From Acinetobacter ihumii (GTDB lineage Bacteria > Pseudomonadota > Gammaproteobacteria > Pseudomonadales > Moraxellaceae), in contig NZ_LR130760.1 of the NCBI RefSeq assembly GCF_900625095.1, positions 3,014,090 to 3,078,089 of the forward strand: a DNA stretch of 64,000 nt, written 5' to 3'. How positions within the stretch are numbered: the first letter of the stretch is position 1; each line of letters opens with the position of its first letter. The notes beneath the pieces are model-generated. The model was given only the letters and a program-made list of their open reading frames with translations. It made no database searches and was not told the DNA's origin. The position numbers and the translations under genes were made by a program. Positions 43,925 to 53,313 of this stretch are shown here, one piece after another.

Positions 43925-45082
43925 TTATTTGGTAAAATAATGATCCTGATGTTTGCAATGACGACAAATCAGCGACACATAGTCAGCAGCATCATAATCC
44001 ACTTCTAAATCATCAGAACCACAATACATACAACGTTTGATCGAATAAAAATTAAGTCTGGGTTCAATTTTTCGCCAAGCTCTCCAAATCGGTTGAATGA
44101 AAATACTTTCATCATAAGATAAAAATTCAAACAAAAATATCTGGCTCATTTTACTCAAGGGCAGATTCATGGGGCGTGGCAGTGTTGAGGTTTCCCATTT
44201 TTCATTGATTGAGCGTTCGCGATATTGTTCTAAAGTTTTCTTTAATATATTGGTATTAATAAAGTTTTCATTGCGTGGCTGCAATGCCTTTTGAGTATAT
44301 AAATATTCCAGTGCTGTTTGAATCAAATAATAAATTTGCCCAATCGCCAAACTTCCCATGAGTCTATAGCAAAACTGTTGAAAGCTACGATTTCCTGCGA
44401 TTTGTATGCCCCACGTGCGACAGTACATCTGCATGAACTGAATCACTTCCTGATATAGCATTAAAAATAATACGTCTTTTACTTCTTCTGTGGTTTTATA
44501 GGGAATGCCTAAGCTGAGTTTTTCATAAAACCAATGCCGTAATTGTTGTGCAACACTAAATAAGCTCGGTTCACTATAACCTTCTAAACGAACTCTTAAA
44601 TAATAAATTTTATCGTCGTCATGAGGGTTTTTGTGCACTAAAATTCCAGACTTTAATAATTCTTTGATCAGACCCGATTGAAATAAATAATTGGGACTGA
44701 TGTAGTCGTATTTAATCTGATCCCAGTAAATATATTCATCATGCGGCACATTTTCCCGAATCCGATCATCTAGCAAAGCCAAAAGATAAAGCTTATGTAA
44801 CAGACTTAAATCTTCCAGATTATATATGAGATCCTCTTTAACTTTATTTTTACGTTGTTCTTGTTGCAGTGTTTCCTGCATCATTTTTTTGCGTTGCTTG
44901 GTGCAAGTTGCACAATGGCAGACCATTTTTGCATCACTAAAGACTTGATGCTGACAATGACTACACTGGTGAAACTGGACATCCTGATCGAACTGTTCTG
45001 CTTCGACAAAGTACATGGCCGCCTGACACAACGGACAAAGGGTACTTTCATCTAACTGTTTCTTCAGAATATTCAGAGTCAT
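43925..45082 (-). CDS. Hypothetical protein with N- and C-terminal zinc ribbons
   Basis: A 385-residue protein of no family I know. The first 65 residues carry three Cys pairs (CPLC, CSHC, CHCATC), and the last 40 carry two more (CMYC and CRHC). Between them is a helical, aromatic-rich region with many Tyr and Leu (QLRHWFYEKLSLGIPY, QQFCYRLMGSLAIGQIYYLI). There is no signal peptide or transmembrane stretch. It lies directly upstream of thiM (54 bases) on the same strand, so the two might be co-transcribed, but no functional link is visible. The symmetrical zinc ribbons suggest nucleic-acid or protein binding. Confidence 0.8.
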   Translation of the reverse strand: MTLNILKKQLDESTLCPLCQAAMYFVEAEQFDQDVQFHQCSHCQHQVFSDAKMVCHCATCTKQRKKMMQETLQQEQRKNKVKEDLIYNLEDLSLLHKLYLLALLDDRIRENVPHDEYIYWDQIKYDYISPNYLFQSGLIKELLKSGILVHKNPHDDDKIYYLRVRLEGYSEPSLFSVAQQLRHWFYEKLSLGIPYKTTEEVKDVLFLMLYQEVIQFMQMYCRTWGIQIAGNRSFQQFCYRLMGSLAIGQIYYLIQTALEYLYTQKALQPRNENFINTNILKKTLEQYRERSINEKWETSTLPRPMNLPLSKMSQIFLFEFLSYDESIFIQPIWRAWRKIEPRLNFYSIKRCMYCGSDDLEVDYDAADYVSLICRHCKHQDHYFTK

Positions 45083-45171
45083 ACCTTTTGATATAGCGAA
45101 TTAAAAACACGATTATAACGTGCTATTGCAAGATTGGTCAGATCAAACCGTAGAATTACACTATGAGAAAG

Positions 45172-45213
45172 CAAAAAGCCCAAACTCGATCAGTTCGAAT
45201 TTAGGCTTTTCAT
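45172..45213 (-). terminator. Terminator after the 85-residue hypothetical gene
   Basis: On the minus strand the stem AAAAGCCTAAATTCGA/TCGAGTTTGGGCTTTT (two mismatches, four-base loop) is followed by GCTTT. It lies about 20 bases past the stop. Confidence 0.8.
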
Positions 45214-45231
45214 ACATGAATGAAAATAGAG

Positions 45232-45489
45232 TTAGACAGGGCAAGGCAGAGATTCGTCATGTTGTCCGAGTTTTTTAGCAGCGATCAATGCTTTGACTTT
45301 TTTGCTTGGTGCTTTTTCTTTACCCAATGCATCATAAGTATTGACGATACTGATCACATCCTGCGGCTGAAGCTCAATACCTTCTGCGCTCATAAACACG
45401 GCAATAACATGATCAGGTACGCCTGCATCATGTAAATCATGAATCGCTTTGATATTTTCAGCACGATATAAGTGTTGAGTTAATCCCAT
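45232..45489 (-). CDS. Small conserved-type hypothetical protein
   Basis: An 85-residue, mostly helical protein beginning MGLTQHLYRAENIKAIHDLHDAG and ending DESLPCPV. It has one Cys and no membrane segment. A GAGGTGA at 45495-45500 on the minus strand (plus-strand TCACCTC) is a good ribosome-binding site for the ATG at 45489, and a terminator follows, so it is very probably a real gene. I do not recognise a domain. The ORF lies alone between the zinc-ribbon gene and pepN. Confidence 0.8.
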   Translation of the reverse strand: MGLTQHLYRAENIKAIHDLHDAGVPDHVIAVFMSAEGIELQPQDVISIVNTYDALGKEKAPSKKVKALIAAKKLGQHDESLPCPV

Positions 45490-45880
45490 GTTATGTCACC
45501 TCTCGGCTATTTTATGTCTACAGTAGTTGTCATCATCATCTTGACCGATGATGTTATTTAAGACTAAGCAAAAAGCGTGCACAAAATGTAATCTATTTAT
45601 GAAAAAAGTAATTCGAGGTAATCGCCGCAAAAAAATGTGCAAATAAATGGGTTAATTTGTAACCGTAAAATGACTTGTTTCTAAATCTTTAGTGTCTACA
45701 TTGATGCAGCATTTTGCTCAATAGATATATTTAAAGCGTGAACAATTGAAAAATAAAAGCATGACACCCATGTAAATTTTAAATTGAAACAACACACACT
45801 TCAGCTAACTTGGCGTATGATCAGTTTCATACACAATAAATACTGATACCACGACATGATGTGGCGACATAGGAAAATAT
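45490..45880. other. Promoter region between small hypothetical and pepN
   Basis: 391 bases holding both divergent promoters. A weak palindrome CCACGACATGATGTGG (about 45850-45865) is 15 bases before the pepN start and covers its leader. No ORF or RNA gene is recognised. Confidence 0.4.
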
Positions 45881-48487
45881 ATGAATATTGCGGCAAATCC
45901 ACACGTTCAGGCAGATCAAACGGTATATCTTAAAGATTATCAAAAACCTTCATTTTTAGTGGAGTCCGTTAACCTCGATATTCAGGTATACGATGATCAC
46001 ACGATTGTTGATGCAACTCTGGTGATGAAACGTCAAACTGCTGGTGATTTGGTGTTATTGGGGCGTGATCTGGAATTAAAGTCGATTGTATTAAATGGAG
46101 AAAATTTACAATCTGATCAATATCAACTCAGTGATGAACAACTGGTGATTGCTCATGCACCTGATGATGTCATTTTAAATACCCAAGTGATGATTCATCC
46201 TGAAAGCAATACGCAACTTGAAGGCTTATATAAAGCGGGTGATTTATTTGTCACCCAGAACGAACCAGAAGGTTTCCGTAAAATTACCTATTATCCTGAC
46301 CGTCCAGATGTGTTGGCTGAGTTTACGACACGTGTAGAAGCAGATAAAAAATATCCTGTCTTACTCGCCAATGGTAATCTGCTGGAAACTGGTGAAGCAG
46401 GAGAGCATCGTCATTTTGCAATTTGGCAAGATCCAACCAAGAAACCCAGCTACCTATTTGCCTGTGTCATTGGTGATTTAGCCGTATTAAAAGACCGTTA
46501 TACGACCTCTGAAGGGCGTGATGTTGCTTTAGAAATTTACGCGATTGAAAAAGATATTCCAAAATGTCATATCGCGATGGAAGCTTTAAAACATTCAATG
46601 CGTTGGGATGAAGAACACTATGGTCGCGCCTATGATCTGGATAATTATATGATCGTGGCAGTCAGCCAGTTCAATATGGGCGCAATGGAAAATAAAGGTT
46701 TAAACATCTTTAATACTTCATGTGTTTTGGCGGATGAAGAATACACCACCGATGCCGCGATTATGCGTGTTCAATCTGTGATTGCCCATGAATACTTTCA
46801 TAACTGGACAGGCAACCGTATTACCTGTCGTGATTGGTTCCAACTGTGCTTGAAAGAAGGTTTAACGGTATTTCGTGACCAGTCTTTTTCAGAAGATTTA
46901 CAATCGGCTGCGGTACAACGTATTGATGATGTCGCGGTGCTAAAAGCACATCAATTCCCAGAAGATGCAGGTCCATTATCACATCCACCGCGTCCCGACC
47001 ATTTTGTTGAAATTAATAATTTCTACACTGCCACGGTTTATGAAAAAGGTGCGGAAATTAACCGTATGATGTCGACTTTGCTTGGAAAAGAAAAATTCCG
47101 TCAAGGCACAGACGAATATTTCCGCCGTTATGACGGTCAGGCGGTCACGGTAGAAGATTGGGTCGATGCTTTATCCGCAGGTTCGGGTGTGGATTTGGCG
47201 AACTTTTTAACATGGTATAACCAGCCCGGTACACCTAAACTTGAAGTGCAGGGTCAATACGATGCCCAAACACAGACTTATCGTTTAACACTCAAGCAAA
47301 GTTTGAAAGCACATCCGAAATATCCAAATTTAAAGGCTGTTCCAATTCCAGTGGCTTTGGCATTATTTAATGCGAAAACAGGCGAACAATATACGCTGCA
47401 TTGTTCAGACTTGTTTGTCGATAATGTCCAAGATGGTGTGTACTTGTTCGATCAGGATACTGCCAGCATTGAATTTACACAGGTGACAGAGCAACCCGTG
47501 GTGTCATTGTTACGTAATTTTTCTGCCCCTGTGAATCTTGAGTTTGACTACAGTGATAATGAATTGGCATTTTTAATTCAGCATGAAACCAGTGGTTTTA
47601 ACCAGTGGCAGGCGAGTCAAACATTGCTTGAACGTATCTTGCTTAAAGACCATGAGGTTCAACCTTATATTCAAGCTATTAAAAATACCTTGCCTGATTT
47701 AGTGACAAAAGATCCGTTACTTGCTTCACGTTTATTTGATGTGCCAACTGAAGGTTATTTGGGTAGCCGTATTGATGCAGACTATGAGCCACAAGTGATT
47801 CAGGAAAAGCGTAACTCAGTGCTGGAAACTTTGGCACGTGAATTGGGAACATTCTGGAAAGAAACTTATTTGTCACTTGATCCATCTTTGCAAAATGACT
47901 TTTCTCAAGCGATGGGTGAGCGCGCTCTAAAAAATATCATGCTGAGTATGATGGCACGTCAGGGCGATGACAGTGCGTTTGAGCTGGCTTATGACCAGTA
48001 TCAACAGACTCACAATATGTCGGAGCGTTTAGGTGCGCTACGTGTGTTGGTCTGGAATGATGCACCGCAAGCTCAACAGGCTCTAAATGATTTTTATAAT
48101 CGTTACAAGGATGAAGCTTTATCTTTAGATCAATGGTTTATGGTACAAGCCGCAAATCCAAATGCAACAGCGACGACGATTCATGCCTTAACACAGCATC
48201 CAGATTACGATTTGGGTACGCCAAACCGTGTACGTGCAGTAAGTGGCGGTTTAAGTAATAATCCTGTCAATGCATGGAGCTATGGGGTAGAACATTATAT
48301 CGGTTTGGCAGAATACTTTGATGCGAAGAACCCAATTTTAGGTTCACGTTTATTACAAGTTTTGTCACGCTGGTACACCTTAGCTGAACCTCAGCGTAGC
48401 AATGTTCAAAAAGCACTAAAAGCGTTGCAGTCTCGAGTAAAATCGAAAAATGTCACTGAAACTTTAAATAGTATTTTAAGTATTTAA
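45881..48487 (+). CDS. pepN: Aminopeptidase N (M1 family)
   Basis: An 868-residue cytoplasmic zinc metallopeptidase that removes N-terminal residues from peptides. The substrate-binding motif GAMENKGLNIFN is followed by the zinc site HEYFHNWTGNR and, 18 residues later, the third ligand Glu in LKEGLTVFRDQ. The C-terminal helical domain (about 440-868) is complete and the length equals E. coli PepN. The ATG at 45881 (MNIAANPHVQADQ) is well placed after GGAAAA. It is monocistronic, with its own terminator. Confidence 0.97.
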   Translation: MNIAANPHVQADQTVYLKDYQKPSFLVESVNLDIQVYDDHTIVDATLVMKRQTAGDLVLLGRDLELKSIVLNGENLQSDQYQLSDEQLVIAHAPDDVILNTQVMIHPESNTQLEGLYKAGDLFVTQNEPEGFRKITYYPDRPDVLAEFTTRVEADKKYPVLLANGNLLETGEAGEHRHFAIWQDPTKKPSYLFACVIGDLAVLKDRYTTSEGRDVALEIYAIEKDIPKCHIAMEALKHSMRWDEEHYGRAYDLDNYMIVAVSQFNMGAMENKGLNIFNTSCVLADEEYTTDAAIMRVQSVIAHEYFHNWTGNRITCRDWFQLCLKEGLTVFRDQSFSEDLQSAAVQRIDDVAVLKAHQFPEDAGPLSHPPRPDHFVEINNFYTATVYEKGAEINRMMSTLLGKEKFRQGTDEYFRRYDGQAVTVEDWVDALSAGSGVDLANFLTWYNQPGTPKLEVQGQYDAQTQTYRLTLKQSLKAHPKYPNLKAVPIPVALALFNAKTGEQYTLHCSDLFVDNVQDGVYLFDQDTASIEFTQVTEQPVVSLLRNFSAPVNLEFDYSDNELAFLIQHETSGFNQWQASQTLLERILLKDHEVQPYIQAIKNTLPDLVTKDPLLASRLFDVPTEGYLGSRIDADYEPQVIQEKRNSVLETLARELGTFWKETYLSLDPSLQNDFSQAMGERALKNIMLSMMARQGDDSAFELAYDQYQQTHNMSERLGALRVLVWNDAPQAQQALNDFYNRYKDEALSLDQWFMVQAANPNATATTIHALTQHPDYDLGTPNRVRAVSGGLSNNPVNAWSYGVEHYIGLAEYFDAKNPILGSRLLQVLSRWYTLAEPQRSNVQKALKALQSRVKSKNVTETLNSILSI

Positions 48488-48502
48488 ATCGAAGTGAATA
48501 AT

Positions 48503-48540
48503 AAAACAGCATTGGTATTATAAAACCAGTGCTGTTTTAG
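48503..48540 (+). terminator. Rho-independent terminator of pepN
   Basis: AAAACAGCATTGGT and ACCAGTGCTGTTTT arms with one mismatch and a short loop, 16 bases after the stop; ends in TTTTAG. Confidence 0.85.
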
Positions 48541-48589
48541 TGATGACTAATGTTATGATGAGATCACGTTATCGACATCATTATTTTTC

Positions 48590-48958
48590 ATGTCTCATCT
48601 TTCAAAATATGTCCAAAGTATTTTATATCCAGAGCAGCCTTCTGAGCATCAGGTGGTTGATAAACAAGAAAAAATAAAAGAGTGGCTGGACGGAGATATT
48701 CAGGTTATTGGAAAAATGTCGCTTTTTCAGTTTGAAAATGGCATTACCATCCGCAAAATTGAAGAACATGATGCGACACCGGTCGAAATAGACGCTTGCC
48801 GTGAACACTGGATTAGTTATGAAGTGGTCGATCATCAGCATCGATCAGAAAATATTAAACCGAAACGAATTCAGTTTAATTCCGAATGTCGAGAAGCTTT
48901 CTGGCTTAAATATTTTAATGATGAACTCGCAAATGAGAACGAGCTTAGGTCAAACTAG
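48590..48958 (+). CDS. Hypothetical protein
   Basis: A 122-residue acidic protein with one Cys pair far apart (C in DACREHW and SECREAFW). It begins MSHLSKYVQSILYPEQPS and has no signal peptide or membrane helix. It starts 50 bases after the pepN terminator. The strand pattern (IQVIGKMSLFQFENGITIRKIEEHD) suggests beta strands. I do not recognise a family. Confidence 0.65.
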   Translation: MSHLSKYVQSILYPEQPSEHQVVDKQEKIKEWLDGDIQVIGKMSLFQFENGITIRKIEEHDATPVEIDACREHWISYEVVDHQHRSENIKPKRIQFNSECREAFWLKYFNDELANENELRSN

Positions 48959-49029
48959 AACAAACTTATGTGAAAAGAAATAAGTCGATATTTCCTTTCA
49001 CAGTGAAGTTTACTGCGCAATCAACACGC

Positions 49030-49473
49030 TTACGCTTTTACAATCAGTACAGGAATTGGGCTTTCACTCAGAACTTTTTGTGCCACACTCCCCAAAACCA
49101 GTTTCTTTAAACCTGAACGACCATGTGAGCCCATGACGATCAAATCGGCATTGACTTCATCTGCAACATTCACAATACCCGACGCAGTAGGTTCTTCACG
49201 AATAATTTTAATATTGGCTTCGATACCATTTTCAGTAAAGGTGCTTTTAATTTTTTCCAAATGAGCTTCTGCATTTGCTTCGGCTTCAAACAAATGTTCA
49301 GTCACAGCTGGAGCAACTTTATAAAAATCGACGCCAACAAAAGGGTCAATAGCCACCACACTCATCACGGTGACCTGACTATTAAATGCTTTCGCCAGAT
49401 CTATTGCATGCTGTACTGCCGCAGTTGAAAGTGGAGAATCGTCGACTGGAACTAAAATACGCTGATAAGTCAT
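49030..49473 (-). CDS. Universal stress protein, UspA family
   Basis: A 147-residue single-domain Usp. It has the start MTYQRILVPVDDSPLS with the N-terminal nucleotide-site Asp, and the C-terminal ATP-binding signature VMGSHGRSGLKKLVLGSVAQKVLSES, i.e. the GxxGx9GS motif of the ATP-binding UspFG-like group. These cytoplasmic proteins accumulate on starvation or stress. The gene stands alone with its own promoter. Confidence 0.93.
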   Translation of the reverse strand: MTYQRILVPVDDSPLSTAAVQHAIDLAKAFNSQVTVMSVVAIDPFVGVDFYKVAPAVTEHLFEAEANAEAHLEKIKSTFTENGIEANIKIIREEPTASGIVNVADEVNADLIVMGSHGRSGLKKLVLGSVAQKVLSESPIPVLIVKA

Positions 49474-49739
49474 AATATCCTCATAATTTATTGTTTATAA
49501 AAATCTTTTATCATTTAGGCTAACATAATATTGAGACAGCATGGCTTTAAAATTATTAATATTTGTATAATCTTGAAGAGTACTCGGTACAAATTAATTT
49601 GTTTTAGAATAAGCGTTGCTGTTCTGATTGTTTCGTAAACGAGATTTGCTCAGCTCTTGTTTCGTAATGCACGATTTTCAATTAGTATGAAACAGATTTG
49701 AAAGAAATAATGTCTTGATAACAACAATGTGAGGAAAAC

Positions 49740-50183
49740 ATGTCTTATAAATATGAATATGCAGGTTTTTGGGTACGTTTCGGTGCCTCTATTATTGATA
49801 CACTGATTATGATGCTGGCGATTATTCCTTCTGCCTGGATTTTTTACCAAGGAAATTACGATCTGGTTTTTTCAACAGGGTTGAGTGACCAGCAACCAGC
49901 ACTTTGGTTTGATATTTTAGTGAATTATATATTTCCGTTTTTATATACCATTTTGTTTTGGTTATTTTTGGCAGGAACCCCCGGCAAGCGTCTGATGCGC
50001 TTAAAAGTGCTGGATGAAAAAACAGGTAATAAGCTGACGGTGGGGCAGTCTATTATTCGTTATATTGGCTACATTCCATCGACATTGGTTTTTTTGCTGG
50101 GTTTTATCTGGATTGCCTTTGATTCAAAAAAACAGGGTTGGCACGATAAGATGGCAAAGACTGTGGTCGTAAAAGAGTTATAG
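49740..50183 (+). CDS. RDD family membrane protein
   Basis: A 147-residue membrane protein of the RDD family. The characteristic start is AGFWVRFGASIIDTLIMM (the RDD name residues appear as R...D), then three hydrophobic helices, and a loop with GTPGKRLMRLKVLDEKTG and the final RYIGYIPSTLVFLLGFIWIAFDSKKQGWHDKMAKTVVV, both family motifs. Function is unknown; some RDD proteins are cation/proton antiporters. GAGGAAAAC precedes the ATG. Confidence 0.92.
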   Translation: MSYKYEYAGFWVRFGASIIDTLIMMLAIIPSAWIFYQGNYDLVFSTGLSDQQPALWFDILVNYIFPFLYTILFWLFLAGTPGKRLMRLKVLDEKTGNKLTVGQSIIRYIGYIPSTLVFLLGFIWIAFDSKKQGWHDKMAKTVVVKEL

Positions 50184-50192
50184 AAATGAACA

Positions 50193-50226
50193 GAAAACAC
50201 GATGCTATACTATGCGCCGTGTTTTC
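50193..50226. terminator. Bidirectional terminator between RDD gene and benE
   Basis: Perfect 9-base arms GAAAACACG and CGTGTTTTC around a 16-base loop, located between convergent genes. Confidence 0.7.
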
Positions 50227-50232
50227 TCACAA

Positions 50233-51408
50233 TTACGCTGATTTAAGTTTTACTTTAAGTACAAGAGAAACAACAATTCCTACAATTAATCCCCAGAAGG
50301 CGGAACCAATCCCAAAAAACTGCACACCTGAAGCACTGCATAAAAAAGTGAGTAAAGCAGCTTCTCTGTCATTTGGTTCATGAAAAGCAATCGCAATATT
50401 GTGACTAATCGTCCCGAACAGCGCAATTCCTGCAAGTGCCATGATAAATAATGATGGAAATGACATCAATAAACTGGTCAAGGTGGCTGCAAATAATCCC
50501 ATCAAAATATAGAAAAATCCACAGCTTATTCCCGCGATATAACGTTTGGCAGGATCAGGATGGACTTGATCATCCAGACTGACGGCAGCACTAATTGCCG
50601 CAATATTGACGGTATAACATCCAAATGGTGCGAGTAGCGTTTGAGCTGTACCTGTCCATCCGATCAATTGATTGACATGTGGTTGATAGCCATAACTTTT
50701 AATCATGGCAATACCCGGTAAATATTGGGATGCCATATTAATAACAAATAAGGGTAACGCTAAGCCTAAAATTGCAGACCAAGTAAATTCAGGGCTAATC
50801 CAGACAGGCTTTGCCAAATCCCAATGTAAAACAGGAGGGTGAAACTCCATAAAAAATGGACACATCACGATGCCAACGACAACCGTAATGACAATACAAT
50901 AACGTGGCCATAAGCGTTTAGACGCAACATAAACAGCCAGTAAACTCAAAATAAACAGCCAGTGATCCTGCATATTGGCAAAAATTGCGATACCAAATTT
51001 GAGTAAAACACCGGCAAGCATGGCACTGGTTAAACTTTGCGGAATATAAGCAAGGACTTTTTCAAAAACACCAAAAAAACCAAGCAGTGCGGTGATTAAA
51101 CCACATATTAAAAATGCCCCAATTGCTTCATGTAAATTATAGCCGCTACCTGTAGCAATAATCAGAGCCAGCCCAGCAGTAGACCATGAGGTTGCCACAG
51201 GATATTTAAATTTCCATGACAAAATCAGACCTGTTAAACCGATACCAATGCCTAATGCCCAAAACCATGATGTAATCTGTTGAGTATTGGCACCGAGCAT
51301 TTGAGCCGCTTGAATAACCAACACAGCAGAAACACTAATACCAATTAGGAAGGTTACAAATCCGGCAAATGCCGCTGGAAGAGAAAAATCGCGAATAAAC
51401 TTTTGCAT
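50233..51408 (-). CDS. benE: Benzoate/proton symporter family protein (BenE)
   Basis: A 391-residue inner-membrane protein of the BenE family with about 12 helices. Marks include PAAFAGFVTFLIGISVSAVLVIQAA, KYPVATSWSTAGLALIIATG and the late LLAPFGCYTVNIAAISAA, FFYILMGLFAATLTSLLMSFP and FLCSASGVQFFGIGSAFWGL. No ben catabolic genes are adjacent, so benzoate is the family's substrate but not proven here; other aromatic acids are possible. It shares a terminator with the convergent RDD gene. Confidence 0.88.
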   Translation of the reverse strand: MQKFIRDFSLPAAFAGFVTFLIGISVSAVLVIQAAQMLGANTQQITSWFWALGIGIGLTGLILSWKFKYPVATSWSTAGLALIIATGSGYNLHEAIGAFLICGLITALLGFFGVFEKVLAYIPQSLTSAMLAGVLLKFGIAIFANMQDHWLFILSLLAVYVASKRLWPRYCIVITVVVGIVMCPFFMEFHPPVLHWDLAKPVWISPEFTWSAILGLALPLFVINMASQYLPGIAMIKSYGYQPHVNQLIGWTGTAQTLLAPFGCYTVNIAAISAAVSLDDQVHPDPAKRYIAGISCGFFYILMGLFAATLTSLLMSFPSLFIMALAGIALFGTISHNIAIAFHEPNDREAALLTFLCSASGVQFFGIGSAFWGLIVGIVVSLVLKVKLKSA

Positions 51409-51513
51409 GGTTCAGCTTTTAGGTAATAAGGATTTAAAATGATGTAAATATAATGATAGAAACCGCCTGATCAGCATTCTAAACGCAGTACGATTTAAAC
51501 AAAAGGTAAAATA

Positions 51514-52167
51514 TTACAAAGTGGAGGTGGCTAGTTTAAGTCCAAACCCAAAAAATAAAATACCAACCATAAAGATACTCACCGCAGAAATTTTATGTCT
51601 TCTACGAAAGAAACTTGAAAGCTTGACACCTGAAAAAATCAGCGCGGTTAAATAGCCTAAGCTTACAATCTGTAAAATCACAGCGAGTACAAAAAAGCTT
51701 AAAGCTGGATAAGCATAATCAGGATCGACAAATTGCACAAAAAAAGACAGAAAAAACAAAATTGCTTTAGGATTAAGTAAACTGATCCCCAGTGCAGTTC
51801 GATAGGGATGAATCTGATCAAGACGAGGTAAATCAGCCATCACAATATCATGTTCAGAAGAGACCGTATTCCAGCGTTGGTAACTGGCAATTAATAATTT
51901 AAAACCCAAATAAGATAAATATAATGCGCCCACTATTTTTAATAGAGTAAAAATCCACGGAAAAGCATGCATGAGCGAGGCTGCACCGAGTACGGTACAT
52001 ACAATTAAAATTGAATCGCCAGTAAAAATACCAAACGCACCACGGTAGCCAGTTTTAATGCCATAACGCGATGCAATTGACATGACATAAATAGAATTGG
52101 GGCCCGGCAAGAGCACAATTAACAAAGTACCAATCATGTAAGTTGTTAGATCTGTAATGCCGAACAC
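51514..52167 (-). CDS. LysE/LeuE-type amino acid exporter
   Basis: A 217-residue LysE-superfamily inner-membrane exporter with about six helices. Marks include LIVLLPGPNSIYVMSIASRYG, GAFGIFTGDSILI and LNPKAILFFLSFFVQFVDP. It is closest in pattern to LeuE leucine exporters. The substrate is inferred. Encoded downstream of tal on the same strand, but separated from it by a terminator, so it has its own promoter. Confidence 0.9.
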   Translation of the reverse strand: MFGITDLTTYMIGTLLIVLLPGPNSIYVMSIASRYGIKTGYRGAFGIFTGDSILIVCTVLGAASLMHAFPWIFTLLKIVGALYLSYLGFKLLIASYQRWNTVSSEHDIVMADLPRLDQIHPYRTALGISLLNPKAILFFLSFFVQFVDPDYAYPALSFFVLAVILQIVSLGYLTALIFSGVKLSSFFRRRHKISAVSIFMVGILFFGFGLKLATSTL

Positions 52168-52182
52168 AATGAAATACCATTA

Positions 52183-52220
52183 AAAAACCGATTTTCGTAC
52201 TATAACAAAAATCGGTTTTA
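52183..52220 (-). terminator. Terminator of tal
   Basis: On the minus strand AAAACCGATTTTT/AAAATCGGTTTTTT forms a long AT-rich stem followed by a T run. It lies within 20 bases of the tal stop. Confidence 0.85.
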
Positions 52221-52239
52221 ATATGTGAATAATCAACTA

Positions 52240-53241
52240 TTAGGGTTGAATTTCTGCATCTATACCAAAAGACTGGCGTAACAAAGTGTTGAGTTGATCA
52301 CGGGCTCGGATAAAGCCATCGACACCGCCTTGTAACAATTGAAAAGCCATTAAGTCATGCTCAAGTTCGATTTTAAAACTTTCGCGGGTTTGTACTTCTC
52401 GACTGATTTTTTCAGCTTGAATTGCAGATTCTGGACTTAAAACCGTTTCAACTTGACGCTGATCCTGATTCAGTTCAGCCAATAAAGAGGGAGAAATCGT
52501 CAGTAAGTCACAGCCAGTTAAGCCTAGAACCTGATCGATGCTACGGAAGCTTGCCCCCATCACCTGAGTCTTGATGCTATTTTGCTTATAGTAGTTATAG
52601 ATTTTTTTCACTGAAATCACACCAGGATCTTTTTCAACCGGGTAGTGATCGACATGTTCGGCTTTTTTGTACCAGTCCAAAATACGACCAACAAATGGAG
52701 AAATCAGTGTCACATGAGCATCTGCACAAGCTTGTGCCTGATGTAAGCCAAACAGGAGGGTGAGGTTGCAAGCAATCCCTTCTGCTTCAAGCACTTTCGC
52801 CGCTTGAATACCTTCCCAAGTTGAGGCAATTTTAATTAATACTCTGGATTGATCAATGCCATAGTCCTGATAGAGCTTCGAAAGCTCACGTGCTTTTGCC
52901 AAGGTCGCTTCAGTGTCATAAGACAATGAGGCATCCACTTCGGTCGACACCCGTCCTTCAATCAGCTTTAAAATTTCAACACCGAATTTAACCGTTAAAA
53001 TATCAATGGTACGTTCAATGAGTTCATCCGCTTGGTAGCCTTCTTCACGCGCTTGTGTATATGCTGCTTCAATCAGTTCGCGATTTTCAGGCTGACTTGC
53101 CGCCGCCGTAATTAGTGAAGGATTGGTTGTTGCATCTAAAGGGCGAAATTGGCGTATTGCTTCAAGGTCACTACTATCAGCTACTACTGTGGTTACGTTT
53201 TTTAATTGGTCTAAAGCGGTTTGTGTCATTGTCATCAACAT
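52240..53241 (-). CDS. tal: Transaldolase
   Basis: Transfers dihydroxyacetone between sugar phosphates in the non-oxidative pentose phosphate pathway. Motifs include DATTNPSLITAA, EVDASLSYDTEATL, the Schiff-base Lys in RVLIKIASTWEGIQAA, and CNLTLLF with SPFVGRILDWYK. It has about 330 residues, as in TalB. Three in-frame ATGs (53241, 53235, 53229) lie close together; the last gives MTQTALDQLKNV, the usual family start, but ribosome-binding sites are weak, so the longest is kept. A terminator follows, and aceR lies upstream on the same strand. Confidence 0.95.
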   Translation of the reverse strand: MLMTMTQTALDQLKNVTTVVADSSDLEAIRQFRPLDATTNPSLITAAASQPENRELIEAAYTQAREEGYQADELIERTIDILTVKFGVEILKLIEGRVSTEVDASLSYDTEATLAKARELSKLYQDYGIDQSRVLIKIASTWEGIQAAKVLEAEGIACNLTLLFGLHQAQACADAHVTLISPFVGRILDWYKKAEHVDHYPVEKDPGVISVKKIYNYYKQNSIKTQVMGASFRSIDQVLGLTGCDLLTISPSLLAELNQDQRQVETVLSPESAIQAEKISREVQTRESFKIELEHDLMAFQLLQGGVDGFIRARDQLNTLLRQSFGIDAEIQP

Positions 53242-53313
53242 CTTGGTTTAAAATATTTATACATGAGTTATAGCATATTCTATTGTAATTCGACGTTAAA
53301 ACTTGTCGATTGA

